DNA of 64,000 bases from Flavobacterium tistrianum (GCF_003254545.1 NZ_QJRH01000068.1:186001-250000), one strand, 5' to 3'. Shown: positions 8,868 to 19,998, counted from the first letter of the stretch. Program-made: numbers and translations. The notes: generated by a model from the sequence alone, not told the origin.

Positions 8868-10712
8868 ATGAAAAAAAACTACTTTTTATGGTTATTGATG
8901 TTTACTGCAATTGGTTTTGCTCAAATTCCTTCTGGATATTACAGCACTGCAACTGGAACGGGCTACACTTTAAAAACTCAATTGTACAACATTATTAAAG
9001 GACATACCGATAATGGTTACGCAGGTTTGTACACCACTTACCAAACTTCTGACGTTGATAATTTCTACGAAAATGATGGAACTGTTTTAGACATGTATTC
9101 TGAAAATCCTTCTGGAACAGACCCTTACAATTATAGTACAGGAAGCACACAACGCTGTGGAAATTATTCTGTTGAAGGCGATTGCTATAACAGAGAACAC
9201 ATTATTCCGCAATCTGTTTTTAATGAGCAGTCGCCAATGGTTGCCGATGCTCATTTTATTACTCCAACTGATGGTAAAGTAAACGGAATGCGTTCCAATT
9301 ATCCGCACGGAAATGTAAGTTCTGCAACCTACACTTCTCAAAACGGGAGCAAATTAGGATCGAGCGCCGTTTCTGGATATTCAGGAACTGTTTTCGAACC
9401 GATAAATGATTTTAAAGGTGATATTGCTAGAATGTATTTCTACTTTGCGACAAGATACGAAAACACCGTTGCAGGTTATTCTTATGCCATGTTTAATGGC
9501 ACAAGCAACCAAGTTTTTACAACAGCTTTCTTGAATATGCTTTTGGCTTGGCACGCGCAAGATCCTGTGAGTGCAAGAGAAATTGCTAGAAACAATGCCG
9601 TTTACGCACGCCAAAACAATAGAAATCCGTTTATTGATCATCCAGAATATGTAAATCAAATTTGGGGCGGAACATCTTCTGGAGATACTCAGGCACCTAC
9701 TGCTCCTGCAAGTTTGGCTTCGACATCTACAACAGCAACTTCAATTGCGCTTTCATGGACAGCTTCTACCGATAATGTTGCTGTTACAGGTTATGATGTT
9801 TATGCAAATAGTGTTTTAAAAACAACTGTTTCCACTACAACTGCAACAATTACTGGTTTGACAGCTTCAACAGCTTATTCTATTTATGTAAAAGCAACAG
9901 ATGCAGCTGGAAATGTTTCTGCATCAAGCAATACCATTTCAGTCACAACCAATAGTAGCGGAACAGGAACTGCAACCGATTTGCTTTTCTCTGAATATAT
10001 TGAAGGTTCTGGAAACAACAAAGCTTTAGAAATTGCAAACAATACTGGAGCTTCTGTTAATTTGTCTGCCTATACAATCAAAAAACAAACAAATGGCGCA
10101 GGTTCTTGGAGCACAGGATTAGCTTTAAGCGGTACGTTAACAACTGGTAGCAAATTTGTAATTGTAAACAGCTCCATGTCATCAAGCTGCTTCTCTACAA
10201 GCGCGGCCAATATTTCAACAACAGCAACCGAACTTACTTTTAACGGAAATGATGCTGTAGGTTTATTTAAAAATGGCATTTTAATTGATATCATTGGAAC
10301 TTTCAATGGCGGAACAGCCAATTTTGCCATAGATGTTACTTTAAGAAGAAAATCGACTGTAACTTCTCCAAGTACCACATTCAATTTAAGTGCGCAGTGG
10401 GATTCATATTCTCAAGATACTTGCAACAACTTAGCGAGTAAAATGGTTCAGACTCCTGAAATCGAAGAAGAAGTTATTGCTGACGAAATTGCAATTTACC
10501 CAAATCCGTCTAATGGAAATTTCAATATTCAGCCAGGTATTGTAAATAGTCCTTATTCTGTTGAAATTTTCTCATTCTCTGGACAGAAAGTTTTCGAAAA
10601 ACAAAACACAATTTCTCCAGAAGTTTTGGTACATAATCTTCCAACAGGAATCTATATTATTAAAATTATAAAAGGAGAAAAAACAGCTTTTAAAAAGGTT
10701 ATTATTAATTAA
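8868..10712 (+). CDS. Secreted endonuclease I with FN3, lamin-tail and type IX secretion domains
   Basis: A non-specific extracellular DNA/RNA-cleaving enzyme of the EndA/NucM type. The 614-residue protein has a signal peptide (MKKNYFLWLLMFTAIGFAQ) and an endonuclease_1 domain with the catalytic segment CYNREHIIPQS (His111) and DAHFITPTDGKVNGMRSNYPHG. An FN3 domain follows (about 274-365), then a lamin-tail-like domain (about 370-515, starting DLLFSEYIEGSGNNKALEI) and a C-terminal type IX sorting domain (IAIYPNPSNGNFNI ... LPTGIYIIKI). It is therefore exported by the Por/T9SS machinery and released or surface-attached, probably for scavenging extracellular nucleic acid. A terminator follows. 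Confidence 0.92.
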   Translation: MKKNYFLWLLMFTAIGFAQIPSGYYSTATGTGYTLKTQLYNIIKGHTDNGYAGLYTTYQTSDVDNFYENDGTVLDMYSENPSGTDPYNYSTGSTQRCGNYSVEGDCYNREHIIPQSVFNEQSPMVADAHFITPTDGKVNGMRSNYPHGNVSSATYTSQNGSKLGSSAVSGYSGTVFEPINDFKGDIARMYFYFATRYENTVAGYSYAMFNGTSNQVFTTAFLNMLLAWHAQDPVSAREIARNNAVYARQNNRNPFIDHPEYVNQIWGGTSSGDTQAPTAPASLASTSTTATSIALSWTASTDNVAVTGYDVYANSVLKTTVSTTTATITGLTASTAYSIYVKATDAAGNVSASSNTISVTTNSSGTGTATDLLFSEYIEGSGNNKALEIANNTGASVNLSAYTIKKQTNGAGSWSTGLALSGTLTTGSKFVIVNSSMSSSCFSTSAANISTTATELTFNGNDAVGLFKNGILIDIIGTFNGGTANFAIDVTLRRKSTVTSPSTTFNLSAQWDSYSQDTCNNLASKMVQTPEIEEEVIADEIAIYPNPSNGNFNIQPGIVNSPYSVEIFSFSGQKVFEKQNTISPEVLVHNLPTGIYIIKIIKGEKTAFKKVIIN

Positions 10713-10732
10713 AAATTAGATTTTCAACAACT

Positions 10733-10760
10733 AAAAAAGCGGCAAATTGCCGCTTTTTTT
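10733..10760 (+). terminator. Terminator of the endonuclease gene
   Basis: AAAAGCGGCAA, a one-base loop and TTGCCGCTTTTTTT form a perfect stem and T tract 20 bp after the stop. Confidence 0.9.
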
Positions 10761-10900
10761 ATAAAGGCTGAAAGATTTTTCTTTAGAAACGTATTTTTTA
10801 TCACTTTCTGCATTTCGTAAATTTTGCAAATCTGCTGAAGTGTAAGCATCGAAATTATGCCGTTTTATTTTTGATTTTTTCCTTTCTAAAAGTTTAATAT
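10739..10900 (-). pseudogene. Possible decayed coding remnant
   Basis: The 386-bp gap before purL has no intact gene. On the minus strand an open stretch of about 50 codons reads with protein-like composition (for example KRHNFDAYTSADLQNLRNAE). It is bounded upstream by a stop and lacks any ATG, GTG or TTG start. It ends within the terminator stem. It could be a gene remnant or chance; the family is not recognised. Confidence 0.25.
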
Positions 10901-11065
10901 TACAGAACATATCAAAAAAGAAATTTTACTAAAACATTAAATTTCGCGAAAGACCGAAACCTCTTGATATTGCGTCTTTTTGGTAGAAAAAATGCAAGAA
11001 AAAAGCAATTTCATTTTTTTTGAAAAGAGATGGTTTTCAAATTTGCGCTTACTATTTATTTACAT

Positions 11066-11073
11066 TAAATTTG
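11066..11073 (+). promoter_or_regulatory. Bacteroidota -7 box upstream of purL
   Basis: TAAATTTG matches the TAnnTTTG consensus and lies 25 bp before the purL ATG. No purine riboswitch fold was recognised in the upstream 300 bp. Confidence 0.6.
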
Positions 11074-11098
11074 CAGCTCAATACAACAAACTACACAA

Positions 11099-14000
11099 AT
11101 GATCCATTTCTTTGAAAACCAAAGCAAAACTGTTTTTGCCGTACAAACGCAAAACGAAATTTCAGCTCAAGACATTTCAAAATTAAACTGGCTTTTTGCC
11201 GACGCGAATAAGATCGAGAAATCTGCATTACCAGGTTTTTTTGTTGGACCACGCGCAACCATGATTACACCTTGGAGTACAAATGCTGTAGAAATTACTC
11301 AAAACATGGGAATTTCTGGCATTATCAGAATCGAGGAATTTCATCCTGCAACGGAAGATTTTACTGATTTTGACCCAATGCTTTCTCAAAAATTCAATGA
11401 ATTAGATCAAGAAATCTTCACTATCAACATTCAGCCAGAACCAATTCTGGAAATTGATGATATTGCTGCTTACAACAAAGTGGAAGGTTTAGCTTTAAGC
11501 GAAGAAGAAGTTGATTACTTAAACAATCTTTCGACTAAACTAGGAAGAAAATTAACTGATTCTGAGATTTTCGCTTTCTCTCAAGCAAACTCAGAGCACT
11601 GCCGTCACAAAATCTTCAACGGAACATTTGTGATCGACGGAGAAGAAAAAGAAACGTCTCTTTTTAAATTAATCAAAAAAACATCTCAGGAAAATCCTAA
11701 TGATATTGTGTCTGCTTACAAAGACAACGTTGCTTTTGTAAAAGGACCAAAAGTCCAGCAATTTGCACCAAAATCGGCTGACAAACCTGATTTTTACGAA
11801 ATAAAAGAATTTGATTCTGTAATCTCATTAAAAGCAGAAACACACAATTTCCCAACTACAGTTGAGCCTTTCAACGGAGCTGCAACAGGTTCTGGAGGAG
11901 AAATTCGTGACCGTTTAGCTGGAGGTCAAGGATCGTTGCCATTAGCTGGAACTGCTGTTTACATGACTTCTTACTCTCGTTTGAAAGAAGACAGAAAATG
12001 GGAAAATGCTGTTGAAGAAAGAAAATGGTTGTACCAAACGCCAATGGATATTTTGATAAAAGCTTCAAACGGAGCTTCTGATTTCGGAAATAAATTTGGT
12101 CAGCCGCTTATTACAGGTTCTGTTTTAACTTTCGAGCACGAAGAAGAAAACAGAAAAATTGGTTATGATAAAGTAATCATGCAAGCAGGTGGAATTGGTT
12201 ACGGAAAATTGGATCAATCTATCAAACACAAACCAAAAGAAGGCGATAAAATCGTAATTCTTGGAGGAGAAAATTATAGAATTGGAATGGGTGGTGCTGC
12301 GGTTTCGTCTGCAGATACAGGAGCTTTCGGTTCAGGAATTGAATTAAATGCCATTCAGCGTTCAAATCCTGAAATGCAAAAACGTGCTGCAAACGCGATT
12401 CGTGGTTTAGTAGAAAGCGACAATAATCCAATTGTTTCGATTCACGATCACGGAGCTGGAGGACACTTAAACTGTCTTTCTGAATTGGTTGAAGAAACTG
12501 GAGGTTTGATCGATTTAGATAAATTGCCAGTTGGAGACCCAACACTTTCTGCAAAAGAAATTATCGGTAACGAATCTCAAGAAAGAATGGGATTGGTTAT
12601 TGGTCAAAAAGATATTGATACATTACAAAGAATTGCCGACAGAGAGCGTTCCCCAATGTATCAGGTTGGAGACGTTACGGGAGATCACCGTTTTACTTTC
12701 CAATCAAAAACTAACGGTTCAAAACCGATGGATTATGCTTTAGAAGATTTCTTCGGAAGTTCTCCAAAAACGGTTATGACTGACAATACTGTTGACAGAA
12801 AATATGCTAAAGTTGCTTACAACGCTGCAGATTTCGAAAGCTATTTAAAAGACGTTTTACGTTTAGAGGCTGTTGCTTCAAAAGACTGGTTAACAAACAA
12901 AGTTGACCGTTGTGTTGGAGGAAAAGTGGCGAAACAACAAAATGCTGGTCCGTTACAATTGCCATTGAATAATGTTGGAGTTATGGCTCTTGATTATTTA
13001 GGTAAAGAAGGAATTGCAACTTCTATTGGTCACGCTCCTATTGCTGCTTTGATCGATCCGGTTGCGGGATCTAGAAATGCGATTGCAGAATCGTTATCAA
13101 ACATTATTTGGGCGCCAATTAAAGATCAGTTAAAAGGAATTTCATTATCTGCAAACTGGATGTGGGCTTGTAAAAACGAAGGTGAAGACGCTCGTTTATA
13201 CGAAGCTGTACAAGGATGTTCAGATTTTGCAATTGAATTGGGAATCAACATTCCAACAGGAAAAGATTCACTTTCAATGAAGCAAAAATATCCAAACGAC
13301 GAAGTAATCGCTCCTGGAACGGTTATTATTTCAGCGGCTGGAAACTGTACAGATATTAGAAAAGTAGTTGAACCTGTTTTGCAAAGAAACGGAGATTCAA
13401 TCTATTATATCAATTTGTCACAAGACGATTTCAAATTAGGAGGTTCGTCTTTTGCACAAATCAGAAATACAATTGGGAACGAAACTTCTACAATTAAAGA
13501 CGCTTCTTTCTTCAAAAACGCATTTAATACGATTCAGGAATTAATCGGTGAAAACCAAATCTTAGCGGGTCACGATATCGGAAGCGGTGGTTTAATCACA
13601 ACTTTATTAGAATTGTGTTTTGCTGATGTGAATTTGGGAGCTAAAATTGATTTCAATGCTTTCGCAGAAAAAGACTTATTGAAAATCCTTTTCGCAGAAA
13701 ACATCGGAATCGTATTCCAAGCTAAATCGGATGCAGCTGTTGAAGCTAAATTAAATGCCAAGAATATTGAATTCTTCAAATTAGGTACAGTTCAAAGCAA
13801 ACCAAGTTTGGAATTTGGAATTTATAATTTGGATATTGCGGAGTACAGAGACGTTTGGTTTGAAACTTCTTATTTATTAGATCAAAAACAATCTAAAAAC
13901 GGAAGAGCTCAAGCACGTTTTGAAAATTATAAAAATCAGGTTTTAAATTATACTTTCCCTGCGCATTTTACAGGAAAGAAACCAGAAATCGACAATTCTA

Positions 14001-14752
14001 AGCCAAGACCAAAAGCAGCTATTATCCGCGAAAAAGGAAGTAACTCTGAGCGTGAAATGGCAAATGCTATGTACTTAGCTGGTTTTGACGTAAAAGACGT
14101 TCACATGACGGATTTAATTTCTGGTCGTGAAACTCTTGAAGATATTCAGTTTATTGGAGCTGTTGGAGGATTTTCTAACTCTGACGTTTTAGGTTCTGCT
14201 AAAGGTTGGGCTGGAGCTTTCTTATACAACGAAAAAGCAAAAACTGCTTTGGATAATTTCTTCAAAAGAGAAGATACATTATCTGTTGGAATCTGTAACG
14301 GTTGCCAATTGTTTATGGAATTGGAAGTAATTAATCCAGAGCACGAAGTTCACGGAAAAATGCTTCATAACGAAAGTCAGAAACACGAAAGTATCTTTAC
14401 TTCTGTAACTGTTCAAGAAAACAACTCTGTGATGTTATCTACTTTGGCTGGAAGCACTTTAGGAGTTTGGGTTTCTCACGGAGAAGGTAAATTCAAATTA
14501 CCTTATGCAGAAGATCAATACAACATTGTTTCTAAATATGCTTACGAAGGTTATCCTGCAAACCCTAACGGCTCTGATTACAACACAGCGATGATGTGTG
14601 ATAAAACAGGAAGACATTTGGTTATGATGCCTCACATTGAGCGTTCTACTTTCCAATGGAACTGGGCGCATTATCCAAAAGATAGAAATGACGAGGTTAC
14701 GCCTTGGCACGAAGCTTTTGTGAATGCCAGAAAATGGATTGAGAAAAACTAA
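11099..14752 (+). CDS. purL: Phosphoribosylformylglycinamidine synthase (large fused form)
   Basis: Catalyses the ATP- and glutamine-dependent fourth step of purine synthesis, FGAR to FGAM. At 1217 residues it is the fused single-chain form. The N-terminal PurS-like part is followed by the linker ([18 protein letters not shown]), two AIRS-type ATP-binding halves ([32 protein letters not shown]) and a C-terminal class I glutaminase domain with the nucleophile in [12 protein letters not shown] (Cys about 1070) and the HxE pair in [12 protein letters not shown]. It is monocistronic, with a promoter box just upstream and a strong terminator after it. Confidence 0.97.
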   Translation: MIHFFENQSKTVFAVQTQNEISAQDISKLNWLFADANKIEKSALPGFFVGPRATMITPWSTNAVEITQNMGISGIIRIEEFHPATEDFTDFDPMLSQKFNELDQEIFTINIQPEPILEIDDIAAYNKVEGLALSEEEVDYLNNLSTKLGRKLTDSEIFAFSQANSEHCRHKIFNGTFVIDGEEKETSLFKLIKKTSQENPNDIVSAYKDNVAFVKGPKVQQFAPKSADKPDFYEIKEFDSVISLKAETHNFPTTVEPFNGAATGSGGEIRDRLAGGQGSLPLAGTAVYMTSYSRLKEDRKWENAVEERKWLYQTPMDILIKASNGASDFGNKFGQPLITGSVLTFEHEEENRKIGYDKVIMQAGGIGYGKLDQSIKHKPKEGDKIVILGGENYRIGMGGAAVSSADTGAFGSGIELNAIQRSNPEMQKRAANAIRGLVESDNNPIVSIHDHGAGGHLNCLSELVEETGGLIDLDKLPVGDPTLSAKEIIGNESQERMGLVIGQKDIDTLQRIADRERSPMYQVGDVTGDHRFTFQSKTNGSKPMDYALEDFFGSSPKTVMTDNTVDRKYAKVAYNAADFESYLKDVLRLEAVASKDWLTNKVDRCVGGKVAKQQNAGPLQLPLNNVGVMALDYLGKEGIATSIGHAPIAALIDPVAGSRNAIAESLSNIIWAPIKDQLKGISLSANWMWACKNEGEDARLYEAVQGCSDFAIELGINIPTGKDSLSMKQKYPNDEVIAPGTVIISAAGNCTDIRKVVEPVLQRNGDSIYYINLSQDDFKLGGSSFAQIRNTIGNETSTIKDASFFKNAFNTIQELIGENQILAGHDIGSGGLITTLLELCFADVNLGAKIDFNAFAEKDLLKILFAENIGIVFQAKSDAAVEAKLNAKNIEFFKLGTVQSKPSLEFGIYNLDIAEYRDVWFETSYLLDQKQSKNGRAQARFENYKNQVLNYTFPAHFTGKKPEIDNSKPRPKAAIIREKGSNSEREMANAMYLAGFDVKDVHMTDLISGRETLEDIQFIGAVGGFSNSDVLGSAKGWAGAFLYNEKAKTALDNFFKREDTLSVGICNGCQLFMELEVINPEHEVHGKMLHNESQKHESIFTSVTVQENNSVMLSTLAGSTLGVWVSHGEGKFKLPYAEDQYNIVSKYAYEGYPANPNGSDYNTAMMCDKTGRHLVMMPHIERSTFQWNWAHYPKDRNDEVTPWHEAFVNARKWIEKN

Positions 14753-14768
14753 AAATATATTTTTACTA

Positions 14769-14797
14769 AAGCGCCCGAATTTATCGGGCGTTTTTTG
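14769..14797 (+). terminator. purL terminator
   Basis: CGCCCGA, a 5-nt loop and TCGGGCG are followed by six Ts, 20 bp after the stop. Confidence 0.92.
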
Positions 14798-14806
14798 TTT
14801 AAAACT

Positions 14807-14889
14807 CCTGCAAGGTTTTCAAAACCTTGTAGGTGTATAATTCAAATTCTTTATATAGAAGACCTACAAGGTTTTGAAAACCTTGCAGG
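14807..14889. repeat. Inverted repeat whose arms are themselves palindromes
   Basis: Two 28-bp arms (14807-14834 and 14862-14889) are near-exact reverse complements. Each arm contains the palindrome CAAGGTTTTCAAAACCTTG, so both local hairpins and one large hairpin can form. It lies between purL and the TonB-type receptor gene. Confidence 0.8.
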
Positions 14890-15022
14890 AAAACTCAAAA
14901 TCATTGAAAACTAATTTAATTGATAGCAAAAAAAAACTATTTAAAACTATTCTAAGATTAATTTAATGGTATCTTAAGACAGCTTAAGCAAGCACAAACA
15001 TTCGGATAAATATCTTTGTCTC

Positions 15023-17434
15023 ATGAAAAAAATGTTGCAAAAATTATCCGCCCTTATTCTCTTATTTTTAATGAGCCAATTTTCTTTTGGCCAAACAAAC
15101 CCTTCGATAAAAGGAAATGTTTCTGATGGAAAACTGCCTGTTGAATTTGTTGATGTCGTTTTAAAAAGCGTCAACGATTCTACTAAAGTTGCCAATTATG
15201 CTGTAACAGATGTTTCTGGAAATTTCTCTTTAGAAAATATTGTTCCTGGAGATTATCAGCTTCAATTTAAATTAATAGGCTTTAAGACTATTTCCCAAAA
15301 AGTAAAAGTTTCTGAGAGTCCAATTTCTATTGGAACAATCAAACTACAAAACGACACTAATTTATTGAATGACGTTGTTGTAAAATCACAGAAAAAACAG
15401 ATTCAAAAAACAAATGAAGGATTTGTTTTTAATGCTGTTTCGAATATTTCACAAACAGGCGGAACCGCTACAGATATGCTAAAAAGCATTCCCACTGTTG
15501 CCGTTGATGCCGAAGGCGGTATCACGTTAAGGGGAAAATCGCCACTGATTCTGATAAACGGAAAAAATTCTGCCATTACCAACATGGATCAGATTGCAGC
15601 GAGCAGTATCGAAAGCATTGAAATCATTACAAGTCCGACGGCAAAATACGATGCAAATGCAGAAAGCGGCATTATTAATATAAAGCTTAAAAAGAACAAC
15701 CTCAGCGGTACAAATGGCGCTGTAGCTTTAGGTGCAGGTTTTGGAGCAAAAGGAAGAATTAATAGTTCTGTTCTTTTTAACCATAAAACAGAAAAATGGA
15801 ATTTTGGTTTAGGATATGACAATCGTTTTGCCGGAAGAACAAAAAAAATAAATGCTGACCGAACCAATTATTTTATTAATGACGAGCACTATATTCATCA
15901 AAATAGAAATGATGAACGAACTGAGGGCCTTCAGAATTTGAAATTAAATATCGATTTTTCTCCAAATGAAAAAAACAGCTTTTCATTTGAAGCATTGGGA
16001 AATATTGAAACTCAAGACAATGATGAAACTTTATACACACAAGTAAATACAAGCACTAATGCATTTTTCTCTAGCAACAGAAGACATTCTTTAGAACTGG
16101 AACGTTCAAAAGTTGGTGAACTTGCTTTTACTTATGATCATAAATTCGATGATGACCGAAAAAGTTTAAATACCTCAATTACTTCTTCTTTCGGGAAACA
16201 CAGAGAAAATACCGATATTGATACTTATAATTATGATGAGTATCAACAGCAAATTGGTGAAGCTAAATTACAACGAACGCACAATTACGAAAACCAAAAT
16301 ATTTCTAATGCAATTGTAAATTATACTTTTCCAATTTCTGAAAAATCAATTATAGAAACGGGTTACAAAGGAACTTTCAGGTTTTTTAATTCAGATTTTG
16401 AAAGCGCTGATATGATCAATGGCGAATATGTCGTAAATCCGTTAGCGAGTAATACTTTTAAATTTAACGAACAGATAAATGCCGTTTATGGTCTGATGAA
16501 TTCTTATATTGGCGAAAGCGAAAATCCAAAATGGAAATATAATTTAGGTTTACGCGCAGAAAATGTTTCTAATACTGGAGCAACGCAAAATAATAGTGAC
16601 CGATTCAGCAATAATTACCTGAAACTCTTTCCGTCGGCTTCCTTGCAATTAAATTTAAAACCTGATGAATTTATCAAATTAGGATATAGCAAACGAATTA
16701 ATCGTCCTGATCTCGATGATTTAAATCCGTTTATTGATATTACAGATGCACTAAATCCGCATGGAGGAAATCCGTATTTAAAACCAGAAATCATTCATAT
16801 TGCAGAAATGAGCTATAACAAAAACTGGAAAAATTATTCCTTTTCAACCAATGCCTTTTACAGAAATGCAACTGATGCAATTAGGCAATATGCACAGCTT
16901 TTAGATAATGGAGTGGTTTTACTTCAGCCACAAAACATTGGAAGTACTATCACGTATGGTTTAGAAACCATTTTTACCCTTAAACCAGTTGGCTTTTATG
17001 ACGCTAATATTAGTTTGACAGCTTTTCAGCAAAACATCAATGCAGACAATTTACCACAAGCACAAGACATTGTAAACAGCGCTTTCAGCTGGTACGGAAA
17101 AGTGATCAATAACTTTGTTCCGTGGAAAGGCGGAAAACTTCAAATAATTGGAAATTATAATTCGGCTGTTGCAACTCCGCAAGGAAAAAGAATTCCGATT
17201 TATAATGTTGATATGGGATTTCAACAGAAATTAGGAAAAGGAAATGCTCGATTAGGTTTGGTTGTAACTGATATGTTTAATACTCTAGAAAGTGGTTATA
17301 AAAACAATACCCTTTTGTTTAGCAATCACCGAACCAACAAATCAGACACACGTGCATTGATGGTAACTTTTGCCTACACTTTCAGATCTGACTTTAAAGA
17401 AAAATTACTCGAAAATCAGTTTTCTACTGAGTAA
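15023..17434 (+). CDS. TonB-dependent receptor, outer-membrane beta-barrel family
   Basis: An 803-residue outer-membrane protein with a signal peptide (MKKMLQKLSALILLFLMSQFSFGQ). A carboxypeptidase-regulatory-like domain (about 28-105) precedes a plug-like region (about 130-225, DMLKSIPTVAVDAEGGITLRGKSP ... IEIITSPTAKYDANAESGIINI). A long beta-barrel with alternating aromatic strands ends in a typical last strand. The form matches the OMP_b-brl_3/CarboxypepD_reg family rather than SusC, and no SusD partner is present. The substrate is unknown; a peptide, metal or small glycan is possible. Confidence 0.88.
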   Translation: MKKMLQKLSALILLFLMSQFSFGQTNPSIKGNVSDGKLPVEFVDVVLKSVNDSTKVANYAVTDVSGNFSLENIVPGDYQLQFKLIGFKTISQKVKVSESPISIGTIKLQNDTNLLNDVVVKSQKKQIQKTNEGFVFNAVSNISQTGGTATDMLKSIPTVAVDAEGGITLRGKSPLILINGKNSAITNMDQIAASSIESIEIITSPTAKYDANAESGIINIKLKKNNLSGTNGAVALGAGFGAKGRINSSVLFNHKTEKWNFGLGYDNRFAGRTKKINADRTNYFINDEHYIHQNRNDERTEGLQNLKLNIDFSPNEKNSFSFEALGNIETQDNDETLYTQVNTSTNAFFSSNRRHSLELERSKVGELAFTYDHKFDDDRKSLNTSITSSFGKHRENTDIDTYNYDEYQQQIGEAKLQRTHNYENQNISNAIVNYTFPISEKSIIETGYKGTFRFFNSDFESADMINGEYVVNPLASNTFKFNEQINAVYGLMNSYIGESENPKWKYNLGLRAENVSNTGATQNNSDRFSNNYLKLFPSASLQLNLKPDEFIKLGYSKRINRPDLDDLNPFIDITDALNPHGGNPYLKPEIIHIAEMSYNKNWKNYSFSTNAFYRNATDAIRQYAQLLDNGVVLLQPQNIGSTITYGLETIFTLKPVGFYDANISLTAFQQNINADNLPQAQDIVNSAFSWYGKVINNFVPWKGGKLQIIGNYNSAVATPQGKRIPIYNVDMGFQQKLGKGNARLGLVVTDMFNTLESGYKNNTLLFSNHRTNKSDTRALMVTFAYTFRSDFKEKLLENQFSTE

Positions 17435-17578
17435 AAACTTACCTAAAATAAATAAATCATAAAAATTTCATTCTTGTATTTTTAAGCTTCCATTCTATAA
17501 AAAAATTGGATTATATTCGCCCAGCAAAAAATCAGCCACTCGATTTTTTCGGCCCAAAAACACTTAAACCTACATAGA

Positions 17579-18013
17579 ATGAAATTTTTAAAATTACTTT
17601 TTGTTTTCAGCTTATTCTTTGCTGTTACGCCATCACATTCGCAAGTTCACGTAGATCCGATTACCTACAATTCAAAACAACGTTATATTACCACAACAAT
17701 CGGATATCCGGTTCCTGGAACTTATGCGCCTTTAAATCAAAAACAGCCTATTACGGTTTTAAATCCTGATGGAACAGGTTTTATTCAGGCTGAAGATTTG
17801 AGCAAACAAAAAATCAATTGGGGAATAGAATGCAATGAAGAAGGTGTTCCAGTATTCAAAGAAGGATTTAACAGCGCTTCTTACACTTTCTGGTACAGAC
17901 CAAATGATAGCGAAGAATGGTATTATTCTCAATTTTCTATTCATTTTGCCAAGAAAAAAATGTTTTTAATGGGCGAAAGAGTGAAAGAATATGTAGATTA
18001 CAACGTTCAGTAA
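17579..18013 (+). CDS. Secreted hypothetical protein
   Basis: A 144-residue protein with a cleavable signal peptide (MKFLKLLFVFSLFFAVTPSHSQ). The mature part is rich in aromatic residues and prolines (TIGYPVPGTYAPLNQKQPI, YTFWYRPNDSEEWYYSQFSI) and ends in a basic and hydrophobic strand. It is probably a small periplasmic or outer-membrane associated beta protein. I do not recognise the family. It stands alone between the receptor and the acyl-CoA synthetase, on the same strand. Confidence 0.75.
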   Translation: MKFLKLLFVFSLFFAVTPSHSQVHVDPITYNSKQRYITTTIGYPVPGTYAPLNQKQPITVLNPDGTGFIQAEDLSKQKINWGIECNEEGVPVFKEGFNSASYTFWYRPNDSEEWYYSQFSIHFAKKKMFLMGERVKEYVDYNVQ

Positions 18014-18192
18014 AGTTCAGAAAACAGTCCTCTTATTAAATATTTATTCAATTTTACCCTCATTTTCTACCAAAAAGAAAACGTTTTCGTTGAATTTTAA
18101 TGGTACCCGTAAATTTTCCGATTAAATTTTATAAATTTAAAAATCATACCTGATTTTTATTTAATTTGCAATAATAATTCAATATATTAAAC

Positions 18193-19971
18193 ATGGTTTC
18201 AATCACACGCCTTTTTGATTTTCCCTATTATCAACAAGAAACTTACAACCTTCCAGTTGCTCTCGCAACCAAAAAAAATGGAGTCTGGGAAAAAACATCT
18301 AGCGAGGAATATATTGCAAAAGCAAATGCTATTTCAAGAGCATTATTGCGCATGGGCGTTCAGAAAGATGATAAAATTGCTTTAATTAGCTCAAATAACC
18401 GCACTGAATGGAATATAATGGACATTGGTATTTTGCAGACTGCTGCGCAGAACGTTCCAATTTATCCAACTATTGCAGAAGAAGATTACGAATATATTTT
18501 AAACCACAGTGGCAGTATTTATTGCTTTGTTTCTGATGAAGAAGTTTTACAGAAAGTAAATGCAATTAAAGCCAACGTACCTTCTTTAAAAGAGGTTTAT
18601 TCTTTTAATGAAATTGATGGCTGTAAACATTGGTCAGATTTATTGATTTTAGGTGAAGATGACAGTAATCAAAGCGAAGTTGAGGCTAGAAAAGACAGCA
18701 TTCATACAGATGATTTAGCTACTATTATTTATACTTCTGGAACAACAGGAAGACCAAAAGGAGTTATGCTTTCGCACAAAAATATTGTGTCGAATGTTTT
18801 AGACAGTTCGCCAAGAATTCCGTTTGATCCAGGAAAAAGTACAGCATTAAGCTTCTTGCCTATCTGCCATATTTTTGAAAGAATGATTTTGTACATCTAC
18901 CAATATTATGGTGTATCGGTTTATTTTGGAGAATCTATTGATAAAATCAGCGATAACTTAAAAGAAGTTCGTCCAACTGTAATTACGGCTGTGCCAAGAC
19001 TTTTAGAAAAAGTTTACGATAAAATCTATGCAAAAGGAGCAGAATTGACAGGAATCAAGAAAAAACTATTTTTCTGGGCTATTGATTTAGGTTTAAGATA
19101 CGAACCGTACGGAGCAAATGGTGCTTGGTATGAATTTCAATTAAAAATTGCCCGTAAATTGATTTTCAGCAAATGGAAAGAAGGTTTGGGCGGAAATTTA
19201 GATTTAATGGTTTCTGGAAGTGCCGCATTACAGCCACGTTTGACAAGAGTTTTTGCTGCTGCAGAAATTCCGGTTATGGAAGGTTACGGATTAACTGAAA
19301 CTTCTCCAGTAATTGCTGTAAACGACCAAAGAAATAAAGGTTTCAAAATTGGAACTGTTGGAAAACCAATCCGTAATGTAGAAGTTAAAATTGCCGAAGA
19401 CGGAGAAATTTTAATAAAAGGTCCTAATGTGATGTTAGGTTATTACAAAGATCCTGAAAAAACAGCAGAAGCTTTACAAGATGATTATTTCCATACCGGA
19501 GATATTGGAGAGATTGACAGCGAAGGTTTCTTAAAAATTACAGATCGTAAAAAAGAAATGTTCAAAACTTCTGGAGGTAAATATATTGCTCCGCAAATGA
19601 TCGAAAATGCCATGAAACAATCTCGTTTTATTGAGCAGATTATGGTTATTGGTGAAGGCGAAAAAATGCCAGGAGCTTTTATTCAGCCAAACTTTGAATT
19701 TGTAAAAGAATGGGCAAAAATCCACAAAATTACTTTAGGAAGTTCTGATGCAGAAATCAGTGCAAATCCAGATGTAATTAAACGTATCGATGAAGAAGTG
19801 GAAAGCATCAACAAAAAATTTGGACACTGGGAACAAGTAAAACGTTTTGAGCTTACTCCAGATGTTTGGTCTATTGATGGCGGACAGCTTACTCCTACTT
19901 TAAAACTAAAACGTAAAATTATTAAAGAAATTTATAAAGATCTTTACGGAAAAATCTACGGAAACAATTAA
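18193..19971 (+). CDS. Long-chain fatty acid-CoA ligase (AMP-dependent synthetase)
   Basis: Activates fatty acids to acyl-CoA with ATP. The 592-residue ANL-family enzyme has the phosphate-binding loop TIIYTSGTTGRPKGVMLSHKN (about 178-198), the A5-like motif GYGLTETSPV, HTGDIGEID and the hinge DRKKEMFKTSGGKYIAPQ. The segment between (FFWAIDLGLRYEPYGANGAWYEFQL) is typical of FadD15-type long-chain synthetases of Bacteroidota and Actinobacteria. It is monocistronic, with a terminator at about 20000. It probably feeds the beta-oxidation operon later in the window. Confidence 0.92.
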   Translation: MVSITRLFDFPYYQQETYNLPVALATKKNGVWEKTSSEEYIAKANAISRALLRMGVQKDDKIALISSNNRTEWNIMDIGILQTAAQNVPIYPTIAEEDYEYILNHSGSIYCFVSDEEVLQKVNAIKANVPSLKEVYSFNEIDGCKHWSDLLILGEDDSNQSEVEARKDSIHTDDLATIIYTSGTTGRPKGVMLSHKNIVSNVLDSSPRIPFDPGKSTALSFLPICHIFERMILYIYQYYGVSVYFGESIDKISDNLKEVRPTVITAVPRLLEKVYDKIYAKGAELTGIKKKLFFWAIDLGLRYEPYGANGAWYEFQLKIARKLIFSKWKEGLGGNLDLMVSGSAALQPRLTRVFAAAEIPVMEGYGLTETSPVIAVNDQRNKGFKIGTVGKPIRNVEVKIAEDGEILIKGPNVMLGYYKDPEKTAEALQDDYFHTGDIGEIDSEGFLKITDRKKEMFKTSGGKYIAPQMIENAMKQSRFIEQIMVIGEGEKMPGAFIQPNFEFVKEWAKIHKITLGSSDAEISANPDVIKRIDEEVESINKKFGHWEQVKRFELTPDVWSIDGGQLTPTLKLKRKIIKEIYKDLYGKIYGNN

Positions 19972-19998
19972 TAAATCAGAATAACATAAACCAAAAAG

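Noticed and set aside
8780..8998. 72-codon frame overlapping the endonuclease start
   Set aside because: It overlaps the clear signal peptide of the secreted endonuclease in another frame.
11034..11098. Purine riboswitch before purL
   Set aside because: No conserved junction core is visible and the leader from the -7 box is too short.
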